A DNA stretch of 56,220 bases from Candidatus Sulfotelmatobacter sp. (GTDB lineage Bacteria > Acidobacteriota > Terriglobia > Terriglobales > Acidobacteriaceae), in assembly GCA_030041415.1 (NCBI GenBank), contig JASHNX010000022.1, positions 1-56,220 of the forward strand, written 5' to 3'. The notes beneath the pieces were generated by a model. The model was given only the letters and a program-made list of their open reading frames with translations, had not been told where the DNA came from and searched no databases. Positions 33,581 through 41,621 of this stretch are shown piece by piece. Made by a program: the position numbers and the translations under genes. Numbering within the stretch: position 1 is the stretch's first letter; each line of letters starts with the position of its first letter.

Positions 33581-34641
33581 ACCGTCTCCGCGACAGCTTC
33601 AGCTTCGGCCGCAGCCGCCATATTGGTAACGTTTTTGGCATCCTCGGCGCGCAGCAACGCCTCAGGAATCTGGATGCCCATCATCTTCCATTGCTGGTTT
33701 GCGAACTTCTGCATGTTGGCGACATGCTCGGCGTGCAAATGACCGAAACGTCCTTGTAGCTTCAGATACTCCGAAACCGGCCTCATGCTTGCCGGACGGA
33801 AGCTGTAGTCGAACTCGCGCTTCTCGGGATTCCATTCCCACATGGGATAAAGACCGCATTCGACCACCACGCGCCCAAGGTCGATGGATCGCGGCGTTTC
33901 ATAAACGAAGCCCTTCTGGCAGGGGGTATAGACCATAAGGTAGGCAGCGCCTTTGTGGTTGAGGCCCTTACGGACTTTGTTCATGAGATCGATGGGATAG
34001 CCGACGCTCGCGGTCGCAACGTAGCAGTGCGGATGTCCCGCCGCCATCATCCTGGCGAGATCCTTCGGATAAAGCTTCTTGCCTTCGGGAACCTCCGGTC
34101 CTGGTGGCGAGAACGTCGTCATGCCGCCATAGGGCGTGCGCGACGAAGCCTGAATACCGGTGTTGGCGTACTGCTCGTTGTCATAGCAGATGATCAGGCA
34201 ATCGTGGTTGCGATAAAGCGCGCCCGAAATTGAAGCAAGACCGATATCCGAGGCGCTGCCGTCGCCCGCTTCGCAAATGATATTCGGAAATTTTCCCTGC
34301 CATTTTCCTTTGCGGATCATCGCTTCATAAGCAGCCGACACGCCGGCCGTGAAGCTGCCCGCGCTGCCGATCTGCGTGTGTGCCCAAGGTATGTTGTAGG
34401 GCGTACACAAATAAGAGCTGTTCGCCACGTACATGCAGCCTGTGGGACCGACCAGAATTGTGTTGTCTCCGGCGGCCTTGCTCGTCATGCGGTATTGAAT
34501 CGACGGCCCGCAGCCCGCGCAGGTGCGATGGCCGGGAACGAACGGTTCGGACTGCGGCAGCTCGGGGTTATAAAAACGGGCGCCCCGGTTGGGGTTTTCC
34601 AGGATCGGCAGTACCTGCCGTTGCACTTCGATAGTTGCCAT
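33577..34641 (-). CDS. 2-oxoacid (probable oxalate) oxidoreductase, beta subunit (thiamine diphosphate and 4Fe-4S)
   Basis: Catalytic thiamine-diphosphate subunit of a 2-oxoacid:acceptor oxidoreductase, 354 aa. GHRTCAGCGPSI supplies C41 and C44, GPTGC supplies C69 and YTPCQKGF the fourth cysteine. The 25-residue step from C44 to C69 equals that of the proximal cluster in pyruvate:ferredoxin oxidoreductase. The cofactor motif GDGSASDIGLASISGALYRN with NEQYANTG is intact. GGGAGG is well placed before the ATG, and a UUCG-loop hairpin lies in the 84-base gap behind the alpha gene. A partner alpha subunit with oxalate-type residues makes oxalate the most likely substrate; pyruvate or another 2-oxoacid remains possible. 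Confidence 0.88.
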   Translation of the reverse strand: MATIEVQRQVLPILENPNRGARFYNPELPQSEPFVPGHRTCAGCGPSIQYRMTSKAAGDNTILVGPTGCMYVANSSYLCTPYNIPWAHTQIGSAGSFTAGVSAAYEAMIRKGKWQGKFPNIICEAGDGSASDIGLASISGALYRNHDCLIICYDNEQYANTGIQASSRTPYGGMTTFSPPGPEVPEGKKLYPKDLARMMAAGHPHCYVATASVGYPIDLMNKVRKGLNHKGAAYLMVYTPCQKGFVYETPRSIDLGRVVVECGLYPMWEWNPEKREFDYSFRPASMRPVSEYLKLQGRFGHLHAEHVANMQKFANQQWKMMGIQIPEALLRAEDAKNVTNMAAAAEAEAVAETV

Positions 34642-34653
34642 AATTTCCTCCCA

Positions 34654-34665
34654 GGGCCGAAGCCC
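34654..34665 (-). other. UUCG tetraloop hairpin before the beta-subunit gene
   Basis: In the minus-strand transcript GGGC-UUCG-GCCC forms a short but very stable hairpin, ending a few bases before the ribosome-binding site of the beta gene. It occupies the only sizeable gap (84 bases) among the oxidoreductase genes. There is no U-run, so it is not a terminator; an mRNA-stability or processing element is possible. Confidence 0.4.
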
Positions 34666-34725
34666 CGAATAAATCGTTTTTGTAGGAACTGCCGCCCTCG
34701 GCTGTCCGGTGAGCGAAGCCCGCTG

Positions 34726-35931
34726 TTAGTGCTCGAACCCAACCCAGTGCGTCCGCTTCTCGATCTTTCCCTTCTTCTGCGCTTCGATCATTTTTTCCGT
34801 CATCCAATAAAACTCTTTCAGCACGATCGCTTCGCCGCCCATGCCTGCCATGAACGACATCATCAGCGGACGCTTGTCGGCTTCATACAGCGCCGCCGCA
34901 GCCTCGGCATACAAAGCACCACCACTGCTGACGCTGCCCAGCGCCATGTTGGTTTCGATCACTCCCACGACTTTGAACTTGCTGAGCGAATCTTGCACTC
35001 TCTCGGTGGGGTAAGGCCGGATCGTTCTCAGCCGCACCATGCCAACTTTGATGCCGCGCTCACGCATGTGCTGAATGGCAAACCGCGCCGTCACCGCATG
35101 TGCGCCCTGCAAGAAGAAAACGACCTCTGCGTCATCCGTCTTGTACTCTTCCAGCCACGGATCGTACTTGCGCCCGAAGATTTTTCCGAATTCTTCGTGC
35201 GCCTGCTCGATCACCGCCATCGATTCTTCCATTGCCCGTGCCCGTTCAAGCTGCAGGGGAGGGCCTTGCTCGGGCATAATCTGCGGACCGTGGGAAACTG
35301 GCCGCCGCGGATCGAGCGGATATGGATGCTTGTACGGCGGCAGGAACTCTCGCACCTGGCCACCGTCCGGCAATTCCACATCACCCGTAATGTGCGACAC
35401 GAAGAAGCCGTCCTGGCAAACCATTTGCGGCAACAGCACGCGACGGTCTTCGCCGATGCGGTAGGCAATCAGGTGATTGTCGAACGCTTCCTGTGCATCG
35501 CACGACCACCCCATGATCCATCCCATATCGCGCGTCGAGAGTGCGTCGGTGTGCTCCGAGCCAAAGTCGCCCGGAGGATCCAGGGTGCGGTCGGCAATCA
35601 TCATCTGCACCGGCATGCGGCTGCCGGAGATCGGCGAGTACAGCTCGTACGCAAACTGCACGCCCACGCCCGAACTTCCGGTGAAGACTCGAGCTCCAGC
35701 CGAAGCCGCGCCGTGGGCAATGCTCAGTTGCGAGTGCTCGCTGTCGGCCACGATATATTCGGCGTCGAGCTCGCCGTTGGCGACCATCTGGGCTAGCGCC
35801 ATCATTGTGGCCGTGTACGGACGGATCGGATATGCCGCAATCACGTCCACATCAGCGTATTTCGCGGCCTGCGCCGAAGCGACGCAGCCGTTGATACGCA
35901 CCATCCTTTTCTTTGCTTCTGCTACTGGCAT
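34726..35931 (-). CDS. 2-oxoacid (probable oxalate) oxidoreductase, alpha subunit
   Basis: Alpha subunit (domains I and II) of the 2-oxoacid:acceptor oxidoreductase family, 401 aa. The substrate loop reads YPIRPYT, with Arg37 where pyruvate enzymes have Thr (YPITPSS). Further on, ADRTLDPPGDFGSEHTD gives Arg115, Asp118 and Phe123. In Moorella thermoacetica oxalate oxidoreductase the key residues I recall are R31, R109, D112 and F117: all four match at a constant offset of six. This points to oxalate, oxidised to two CO2. C-terminal QGAHAVTARFAIQHMRERGI and VGVIETNMALGS belong to domain II. GGAG is seven bases before the ATG; 27 bases separate it from the flavoprotein gene. Confidence 0.88.
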   Translation of the reverse strand: MPVAEAKKRMVRINGCVASAQAAKYADVDVIAAYPIRPYTATMMALAQMVANGELDAEYIVADSEHSQLSIAHGAASAGARVFTGSSGVGVQFAYELYSPISGSRMPVQMMIADRTLDPPGDFGSEHTDALSTRDMGWIMGWSCDAQEAFDNHLIAYRIGEDRRVLLPQMVCQDGFFVSHITGDVELPDGGQVREFLPPYKHPYPLDPRRPVSHGPQIMPEQGPPLQLERARAMEESMAVIEQAHEEFGKIFGRKYDPWLEEYKTDDAEVVFFLQGAHAVTARFAIQHMRERGIKVGMVRLRTIRPYPTERVQDSLSKFKVVGVIETNMALGSVSSGGALYAEAAAALYEADKRPLMMSFMAGMGGEAIVLKEFYWMTEKMIEAQKKGKIEKRTHWVGFEH

Positions 35932-35958
35932 GATTTCGCTCCAAATCTCGTCACTAAG

Positions 35959-37791
35959 TTAAATGTTCTTCGGCGCACGTTCGTCAAGGTGTTTCAACTG
36001 CTCGGCCTGGCGTCCGTGAAGTCCCGGCGTGATCGCAAAAGCCGTATCCATGCGCACCACCCCAGTATCAAAGTCGAGCTCCGGCACGCCTTCCAGGCAT
36101 CCCGTCGGGCATTCTTCAATGCACACGCGGCAACCTTTGCAGTAGTCGACTAGGATTTTGTAAAGCCCGTTGGATCGCTCCGGCCGTGCAATGCAAGGCT
36201 CGGGACAAACCAGGTAGCAGTTGTCGCAAGCATTGCAGGTTCCGCAACTGAAGCAGCGGTTCGCCTCTTCAACCGCCTGCTCTTCCGTGAACGATTGAAT
36301 GACTTCATCCTGCGTCTTCTTGCGCGTTTTCGGCGGGAGCAAGGTTTGCTGGATGCGCGGGAAATGCGGGAAGTAGGTCATGTTCATGCGATTCAAGTCG
36401 AAGATCACGTCAACTGGAATCGTTCGCGGCTGCAGAGCCTCCCCGCGCAGAACTTTATCCAGGTTGAACGCAACGCGCTTGCCGTCTCCGACTGCGTTGA
36501 CCACCATCAGCGGCTGGCCCGAACCGAGCTGCACAATGTCGCCCGCAGCGAAAAAATTCGTATCGCCCAGGCGTCCGAATTTGTCCGCTTTGATCGTGCC
36601 GCGCTCGTTCTTGAATTCGGCCGGCAGCCAGTTCAACGAAGCATGTTGCCCCACCGCGATGATTACATTGTCGACCGCAAACTTCTCAGGCTTCGCCTCG
36701 CGATCGATGTTGATTGGCGACGCGTTGACCGCACCGGAGAATTTCGCCGGATGCAAATGCAATGCCTCCACCTTGCCATTGCCGAGAACCGCGACGCAGG
36801 CTCGCCCGTGGATTAACTCGACGCCTTCTTCGAGCATGTCGTGCAGATCTTCCGGCACGGCCGGCATCTCTTCCTGATTGCCTTCGACTGTAATCATGGT
36901 CACTTCGATGGCGCCTTGCCGCAGCGCTTCGCGAGCGCAATCGATGGCCGTGTTTCCGCCCCCAATCACGGCCACTCGCGCGCCCAGCTTGACCTTCGAC
37001 GTCCCCATGCCGATGTCGCGCAGGAAGGGCAACCCATACAACACACCTTCTTTGTTCTCGCCTTCCGCGCGAATGCTGTTCGGATCGATTAATCCCACCG
37101 CCAACACGCAGGCATCATAATTTTTCTTGAGATCGTCCCAGGAGACATCTTTGCCGACTTCGCAGTTTGTGCGAATCTCAATGCCGAGTTGTTTCAGACG
37201 CTCAACCTCGCGATCGAGCACGTTCTGCGGCAGCACCCAGTCAGGAATGCCTCCGCGATTCAGTCCCCCCGCTTTTGGCGATTTTTCCAAAATTGTGACT
37301 TTGTACCCCAGGCGCGCCAGTTGATACGCCGCACTGTGACCGGCCGGACCGGAGCCAACAACCGCCACTTTCTTCCCGTTCGGCTTTCCCGCCTGCACGA
37401 CATCGTTCGTCAGCGCCTGGCCGAGATCCCCAAGAAAGCGCTCGACAGCACGAATGGAGATTGCCTCGTCGTACTTGCCGCGGTTGCACGCCTGCTCGCA
37501 CGGGTGATAGCACACGCGCCCCGTGACGGACGGAAACGGCATGTCTTCTTTAATAAGAGCGTAAGCGTCCAGATATTTCCCGCGCTTCACCAAATCGAGA
37601 TAGCCCTGAATTTTTTCGTTCGTGCCGCACGCGTTGTTGCAGGGCGGTAACTTGTCGCGATAGACCGGACGAATCGCGCGCCAGTTGCCGGTAGGAAAGA
37701 GATCCTGCCCCTTTTCCTGCGTGGGTGCGGGCGTGATCCCGGCAAACGGAACTGTAAGCCAATCGGGTATTTTTGTACCTTTGGTCGACAT
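35959..37791 (-). CDS. GltD-like NAD(P)H/FAD oxidoreductase fused to a two-cluster ferredoxin domain
   Basis: 610 aa. The N terminus has the Fe-S domain of glutamate-synthase small subunits (CNNACGTNEK, CYHPCEQACNRGKYDEA), then FAD motif GSGPAGHSAAYQLARLGYKV, NAD(P) motif GGGNTAIDCAREALRQGA and a second FAD contact (NFFAAGDIVQLG). Residues about 513-565 hold two CX2CX2CX3CP motifs (CNACDNCYLVCP and CKGCRVCIEECP), matching the delta (ferredoxin) subunit of 2-oxoacid oxidoreductases. No separate delta gene exists here, so this protein probably takes electrons from the beta subunit and passes them to NAD(P)+ through its flavin. AGAGGA precedes the ATG. It lies between the gamma and alpha genes. 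Confidence 0.9.
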   Translation of the reverse strand: MSTKGTKIPDWLTVPFAGITPAPTQEKGQDLFPTGNWRAIRPVYRDKLPPCNNACGTNEKIQGYLDLVKRGKYLDAYALIKEDMPFPSVTGRVCYHPCEQACNRGKYDEAISIRAVERFLGDLGQALTNDVVQAGKPNGKKVAVVGSGPAGHSAAYQLARLGYKVTILEKSPKAGGLNRGGIPDWVLPQNVLDREVERLKQLGIEIRTNCEVGKDVSWDDLKKNYDACVLAVGLIDPNSIRAEGENKEGVLYGLPFLRDIGMGTSKVKLGARVAVIGGGNTAIDCAREALRQGAIEVTMITVEGNQEEMPAVPEDLHDMLEEGVELIHGRACVAVLGNGKVEALHLHPAKFSGAVNASPINIDREAKPEKFAVDNVIIAVGQHASLNWLPAEFKNERGTIKADKFGRLGDTNFFAAGDIVQLGSGQPLMVVNAVGDGKRVAFNLDKVLRGEALQPRTIPVDVIFDLNRMNMTYFPHFPRIQQTLLPPKTRKKTQDEVIQSFTEEQAVEEANRCFSCGTCNACDNCYLVCPEPCIARPERSNGLYKILVDYCKGCRVCIEECPTGCLEGVPELDFDTGVVRMDTAFAITPGLHGRQAEQLKHLDERAPKNI

Positions 37792-37803
37792 TATGAGTCC
37801 TCT

Positions 37804-38451
37804 CTACACAGCCACTGGGTTGAGTTGCAGTACCTTCATTTCTTCAAGCGCCAGATTGAATGCGTGCTGATTGGCAATCATCGGCTGGATGGTTTTCATC
37901 TGGACGATGCCAGTCGTCTTCACTACCGCCGCGATCAGCGGAGCGGCGATGTCGGGAGCAACCAACTTGCTGCGCTCAGCCGCGCCCTCCGTGGAGAGCC
38001 GGTCGAGGCCGAGTTCGCCCAAGCGGTAATAAAGCCACTTGTGATCTGCCAGCTTCGCTGCGTCTACACAAACTAGTTGCGCCAGGCGCTCCGGCCCAGG
38101 AACAAAGCGCAGCATGTAATCCGGCGTGTAGTGCGTGTTGATGATCAGCGTCCCACCGGGCGGCATGCCGCGCATGTAATCCCACCCTTTCACCATCGTG
38201 CCTTCCACCAGCACGACGATGTTGGGGTGTTCGTTTTCATACGTCAGTTCGTTTTCCAGGATCGCATCGCTCACGCGGCAATATTTCCGCGTCGGGCAAT
38301 TCGTGCGGTCGGGATTATCAACATAGTTTTCCATCGCCTGCGCATACTTGCCTTCCTTTCGCGCCGACGCGGAGACGGAATTAACGATGTCGCGGCCTTC
38401 TTTATCCATGATGATGCCGCGCGTCCAGACTGTCAGTTCGGTATAACTCAT
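37804..38451 (-). CDS. 2-oxoacid (probable oxalate) oxidoreductase, gamma subunit
   Basis: Domain III subunit of the 2-oxoacid oxidoreductase family, 215 aa, Rossmann-like. It begins TVWTRGIIMDKEGRDIVNSV, with NCPTRKYCRVSDAILENELT, NIVVLVEGTMVKGWDYMRG and GGTLIINTHYTPDYM. In Moorella the oxalate enzyme carries gamma fused to the ferredoxin delta domain; here gamma stands alone and the ferredoxin domain is on the next gene. GAGG is five bases before the ATG. It is 22 bases downstream of the CDC48-type gene and 12 bases upstream of the flavoprotein. Confidence 0.85.
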   Translation of the reverse strand: MSYTELTVWTRGIIMDKEGRDIVNSVSASARKEGKYAQAMENYVDNPDRTNCPTRKYCRVSDAILENELTYENEHPNIVVLVEGTMVKGWDYMRGMPPGGTLIINTHYTPDYMLRFVPGPERLAQLVCVDAAKLADHKWLYYRLGELGLDRLSTEGAAERSKLVAPDIAAPLIAAVVKTTGIVQMKTIQPMIANQHAFNLALEEMKVLQLNPVAV

Positions 38452-38473
38452 GATGACCTCGCTATTGCTTTAG

Positions 38474-40666
38474 CTAACAGCTCTTCGCAGGCATGGGAAA
38501 TGATCCTTCAACGCCTGGAACCGCTTGTTCACCTGCAAACCGTTGCGAGCCGTTACAGCCAGCTTCGAGCACCGCAACAAAATCATTTCGCAACACCACG
38601 AACGGCGCGCCCCGCGTGCCGTCCTGAAGTTCCGCTATCGCCGAAAGAGTTGCCTTTTTGCAAAGACTTTCGACGTCAGCCCCGGTGAATCCTTCGGTCA
38701 TTTCGGCGAATTCTTCAAACTTAAAGTCAGCGGCCAGTGGAACTTTATGCAAGCACAAACGCATGATCTCGGCGCGTTCGTTCAACCCCGGCTTGGGGAA
38801 ATGCAGAATGTAATCGAATCGCCCGCTGCGCAATAGCGCCGGCTCGATTCTCTCCGGGCGATTGGTCGCTGCCAGCAGAATCACACCCTTCACATCATGC
38901 AGATTGTCGATCTCGCGGAGAAGCTGGCTCAAAATTCTCTGATAAATGTCGCTTCCAAAATGATCGCCGGCAAACTTCGGGGCAATGGCATCGATCGTGT
39001 CAAAGAATAAAATGCAAGGCGCAGCCCGGCGAGCTTTCTTGAAAACCTCCCGCAGCGCACGCTCGGATTCGCCGAGCCACTTCGAATAGAGCTGCGGCCC
39101 ATCGATCGCAAACAGCGGAATCTGCTTTTCTCCGGCAAGCGCCCGCGCCATCGCGGTCTTGCCTGTGCCTGAAGGACCCGCCAAAAGAATGCCTCGCGGT
39201 GGCATCAAACCAACTTGTTCGTAAATTTCGTCGTGAACATGAGAGTGTTCGACGACGCCGTGAAGAACACGCTTCACTTCATCCAGTCCGGCGAGAGAAG
39301 CGAAAGTAGACACGCTCTTTTCAATAAAAAATTCGCGGGTCGCGCTGGGCTCAACTTCTTTCAATCCGGCAAGAAAATCTTCCCGCGTGACCTGCAGCGA
39401 TTCGAGTTCGGACGAAGTTTCGCCGTCGCCCTGGAGCGGATACGCCGTCAGAAATCCGCGTAGAGCATTCATGCCGACTTCCTGGCACAGAGCTTCCAGG
39501 TCCGCGCCAACGAATCCATGAGAGTGCTCGGCAATCTCGCGCAAATCGACGTCATTGGCCAATGGCATCGAGCGCGTATGAATTCGCAAAATCTGCAGAC
39601 GCGCCTGCTGGTTGGGAACTCCAATTTCGATTTCGCGATCGAACCGCCCGGGACGTCGAAGAGCGGGATCGAGAACCTCAGGAATGTTTGTCGCACCAAT
39701 AACAATGACCTGTCCGCGGGCCACGAATCCATCCATCAGGCTGAGAAGCTGGGCGACCACCCGTTTCTCGACTTCGCCGGTGACTTCGGCACGTTTGGGG
39801 GCGACTGCATCGATCTCGTCGATGAACAAAATTGACGGAGCATGGCGCGCCGCTTCTTCGAAAACCTCGCGCAGCTTGGCTTCGCTCTCGCGGTAGAACT
39901 TGCGCATGATCTCGGGACCATTGAGATGAATAAAATGGACACGGCTTTCGGCGGCAACGGCGCGAGCGAGCAGAGTCTTCCCGGTTCCGGGAGGGCCGTA
40001 GAGCAGAACGCCCTTGGGGGCGAGAATTCCCAGTCGCTCGAATACTCGCGAATACTTCAGCGGCAGCTCGACAATCTCGCGAACCCGAGCCACCTCGCGT
40101 TCGAGTCCACCGATATCCTCATAAGAAACCGCCGGCGCCCGCGACGCGCTCTGTTCTCCCTCAACGACGCGGATATCAGTGCGCTTGCCGATCACCACTG
40201 CGCCAGACGGAATCGTGCGCACGACCTGAAAATTAACGGCCTTGGCAAAGGTCGGCACTCGAACCACATTGCCCGCCATCACCGGTACATCGATCAGATC
40301 TTCCAAGATGCGCTGGGGAGCGATGATCGCGGGCGCCGCACCAACCCACATGGGAGAAAGACGAACAGCTACCGCATCTTGCTTCTCGAGCAGCGAAACC
40401 GTGACTTGCTCCTGCAATCCTGCGTTGCAGTTACTGCGGCAAGTCCCATCGATCTGGATCATGCCCTCATGTCCGTCATCGGCAAAGTCTGCGCGGCCCA
40501 CGGCAACAGTACCCCCGGTGATCTTAAGTACGTCTCCGGGCCGCGCACCGATACGGCGAAGATCTGCCTGCGCCATACGGGCGATAGCGTGGCCCACATC
40601 CTCCACAGGCGCTTCCGCAACCCGGAGAGTGAGAACTGATGTAGATGTTGAGGACGTATCGCTCAT
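38474..40666 (-). CDS. CDC48/VCP-type AAA+ ATPase with altered D2 Walker B
   Basis: Tandem AAA+ unfoldase of 730 aa. The N domain is a double-psi barrel (LTLRVAEAPVEDVGHAIARM, then LRRIGARPGDVLKITG); D1 has Walker A GPPGTGKT near 224-231, Walker B FIDEIDAVAP and arginine-finger region RRPGRFD; D2 has Walker A GPSGTGKT near 497. D2 Walker B reads FFDTIDAIAP, Thr557 replacing the catalytic Glu, so D2 probably binds but does not hydrolyse ATP. The start at 40666 is chosen at the N domain; a GTG at 40801 would add 45 unrelated residues. Placed between the GntR gene and the gamma subunit, it may assemble or remodel the Fe-S oxidoreductase. Confidence 0.87.
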   Translation of the reverse strand: MSDTSSTSTSVLTLRVAEAPVEDVGHAIARMAQADLRRIGARPGDVLKITGGTVAVGRADFADDGHEGMIQIDGTCRSNCNAGLQEQVTVSLLEKQDAVAVRLSPMWVGAAPAIIAPQRILEDLIDVPVMAGNVVRVPTFAKAVNFQVVRTIPSGAVVIGKRTDIRVVEGEQSASRAPAVSYEDIGGLEREVARVREIVELPLKYSRVFERLGILAPKGVLLYGPPGTGKTLLARAVAAESRVHFIHLNGPEIMRKFYRESEAKLREVFEEAARHAPSILFIDEIDAVAPKRAEVTGEVEKRVVAQLLSLMDGFVARGQVIVIGATNIPEVLDPALRRPGRFDREIEIGVPNQQARLQILRIHTRSMPLANDVDLREIAEHSHGFVGADLEALCQEVGMNALRGFLTAYPLQGDGETSSELESLQVTREDFLAGLKEVEPSATREFFIEKSVSTFASLAGLDEVKRVLHGVVEHSHVHDEIYEQVGLMPPRGILLAGPSGTGKTAMARALAGEKQIPLFAIDGPQLYSKWLGESERALREVFKKARRAAPCILFFDTIDAIAPKFAGDHFGSDIYQRILSQLLREIDNLHDVKGVILLAATNRPERIEPALLRSGRFDYILHFPKPGLNERAEIMRLCLHKVPLAADFKFEEFAEMTEGFTGADVESLCKKATLSAIAELQDGTRGAPFVVLRNDFVAVLEAGCNGSQRFAGEQAVPGVEGSFPMPAKSC

Positions 40667-40811
40667 CGCAATCCGAAACCCAATCTGATCGCCGTTGTCA
40701 CTCCCGGAGTCACTCTCGCTTTGGCGCGCACGCGTTCCAGAGATTTCCTCCCGCAAGTCGAACAATTCAATGATCCCCAGTTTCGAAGCTGGACGGCCCA
40801 CTTCCGCCAGT

Positions 40812-41519
40812 TCAGAACTTATTCAGCACGATCTCTTCCACATCTTCCAGATGTCGCCACATGGCGGCGCTTGCGGCCTCACTGTCGCGTCGCTTAATCG
40901 CCGCGAGAATGCGCCGGTGACCGGAGAGTGACTTCTGCGGACGACCCGCGACCTGCAGCGAGCGGGCCCGCGTGTCGCGCAACTGCTCCATTAATATGTC
41001 GATCACTTTCAGCACGACGCTGTTATCCGAAGCAAGCGCGACGCTGTAATGGAAGTCGGTGTCTTCATCGACCGCGGCGTCTCCCTGCTTTTGCTTTTCC
41101 TCCTGACGTCGCAAGATCTCCTCCATCTCCGCAATCTCTTCGGGAGAAGCGTGAGTGGCGGCGCGGGCAGCCAGCGGCGGCTCCAACATCTTGCGAAAGT
41201 CGATTAGCTCGCCCACCAGTTCCTTGCGTCGTTTCAAAGCGTTGGCAAATGGATTCACCACCGATTCGGCTGAAATTTCTTTGACGATGGTACCGGTACC
41301 CTGCCGCGGCTCAACCATTCCGAGAAGTTCCAGGCCGCGAATGGCATCGCGAATTGAGCCGCGGCTGACGCGCAGGGTGTCGGCCAATTCGCGTTCGGAT
41401 GGAAGTCGGTCGCCAGGCTTGAGCTTCTTCAGAATGAGGCGCTCGATCTGCTTGGCAACCTCTTCGTATACGCGGTTGCGGCGCACGACTTCGAAATCGG
41501 GTTTGGTCGGAGTTGCCAT
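40812..41519 (-). CDS. GntR/FadR-family transcriptional regulator
   Basis: 235 aa. N-terminal winged helix-turn-helix (residues about 15-80: IERLILKKLKPGDRLPSERE, LADTLRVSRGSIRDAIRGLE, VEPRQGTGTIV) and C-terminal all-helical FCD ligand domain (DFRKMLEPPLAARAATHASP, then DTDFHYSVALASDN, SLSGHRRILAAIKRRDSEAA, MWRHLEDVEEIV). FCD regulators sense small carboxylates such as lactate, pyruvate or glycolate, so an oxalate-related effector fits. First gene of the oxalate operon. The operator candidate 41532-41551 lies just upstream and recurs at the transporter promoter. No clear ribosome-binding site. Confidence 0.9.
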   Translation of the reverse strand: MATPTKPDFEVVRRNRVYEEVAKQIERLILKKLKPGDRLPSERELADTLRVSRGSIRDAIRGLELLGMVEPRQGTGTIVKEISAESVVNPFANALKRRKELVGELIDFRKMLEPPLAARAATHASPEEIAEMEEILRRQEEKQKQGDAAVDEDTDFHYSVALASDNSVVLKVIDILMEQLRDTRARSLQVAGRPQKSLSGHRRILAAIKRRDSEAASAAMWRHLEDVEEIVLNKF

Positions 41520-41531
41520 CGAGACAGGAAG

Positions 41532-41551
41532 TGGTCCGATAAGTGTACCAG
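41532..41551. promoter_or_regulatory. GntR/FadR-type operator candidate at the regulator's own promoter
   Basis: TGGTCC-N9-ACCAG with an 11-base gap between TGGT and ACCA, the same core and spacing as at 31557-31576. Its near edge is 12 bases from the -10 element (41563-41568), exactly the distance at the transporter promoter. This predicts autoregulation of the regulator, and of the operon read from this promoter. Confidence 0.6.
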
Positions 41552-41561
41552 CCGACCCAGT

Positions 41562-41571
41562 GAGTATACTC
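41562..41571 (-). promoter_or_regulatory. -10 region of the gntR-oxalate operon promoter
   Basis: Palindromic GAGTATACTC containing -10 hexamer TATACT on the minus strand (41568-41563). The -35 is weak: TTGCCT with a 15-base spacer is the best fit. The expected start near 41556 gives a short leader before the ATG at 41519. Confidence 0.45.
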
Positions 41572-41621
41572 CCGTTGTCAAGCAGGCAACAGCATCTGGC
41601 GGAAATTATTTTTGCCTGCGA

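Noticed and set aside
34378-35796. 472-residue plus-strand frame opposite the alpha and beta genes
   Set aside because: The product is rich in His and Arg with no recognisable fold, has no ribosome-binding site and is the complement of two clear oxidoreductase subunits.
33577-38451. Plain pyruvate:ferredoxin oxidoreductase
   Set aside because: The alpha subunit lacks the YPITPSS loop and carries Arg there, with the R-x2-D-x4-F pattern of the oxalate enzyme, next to an OxlT-like gene. Not fully excluded.
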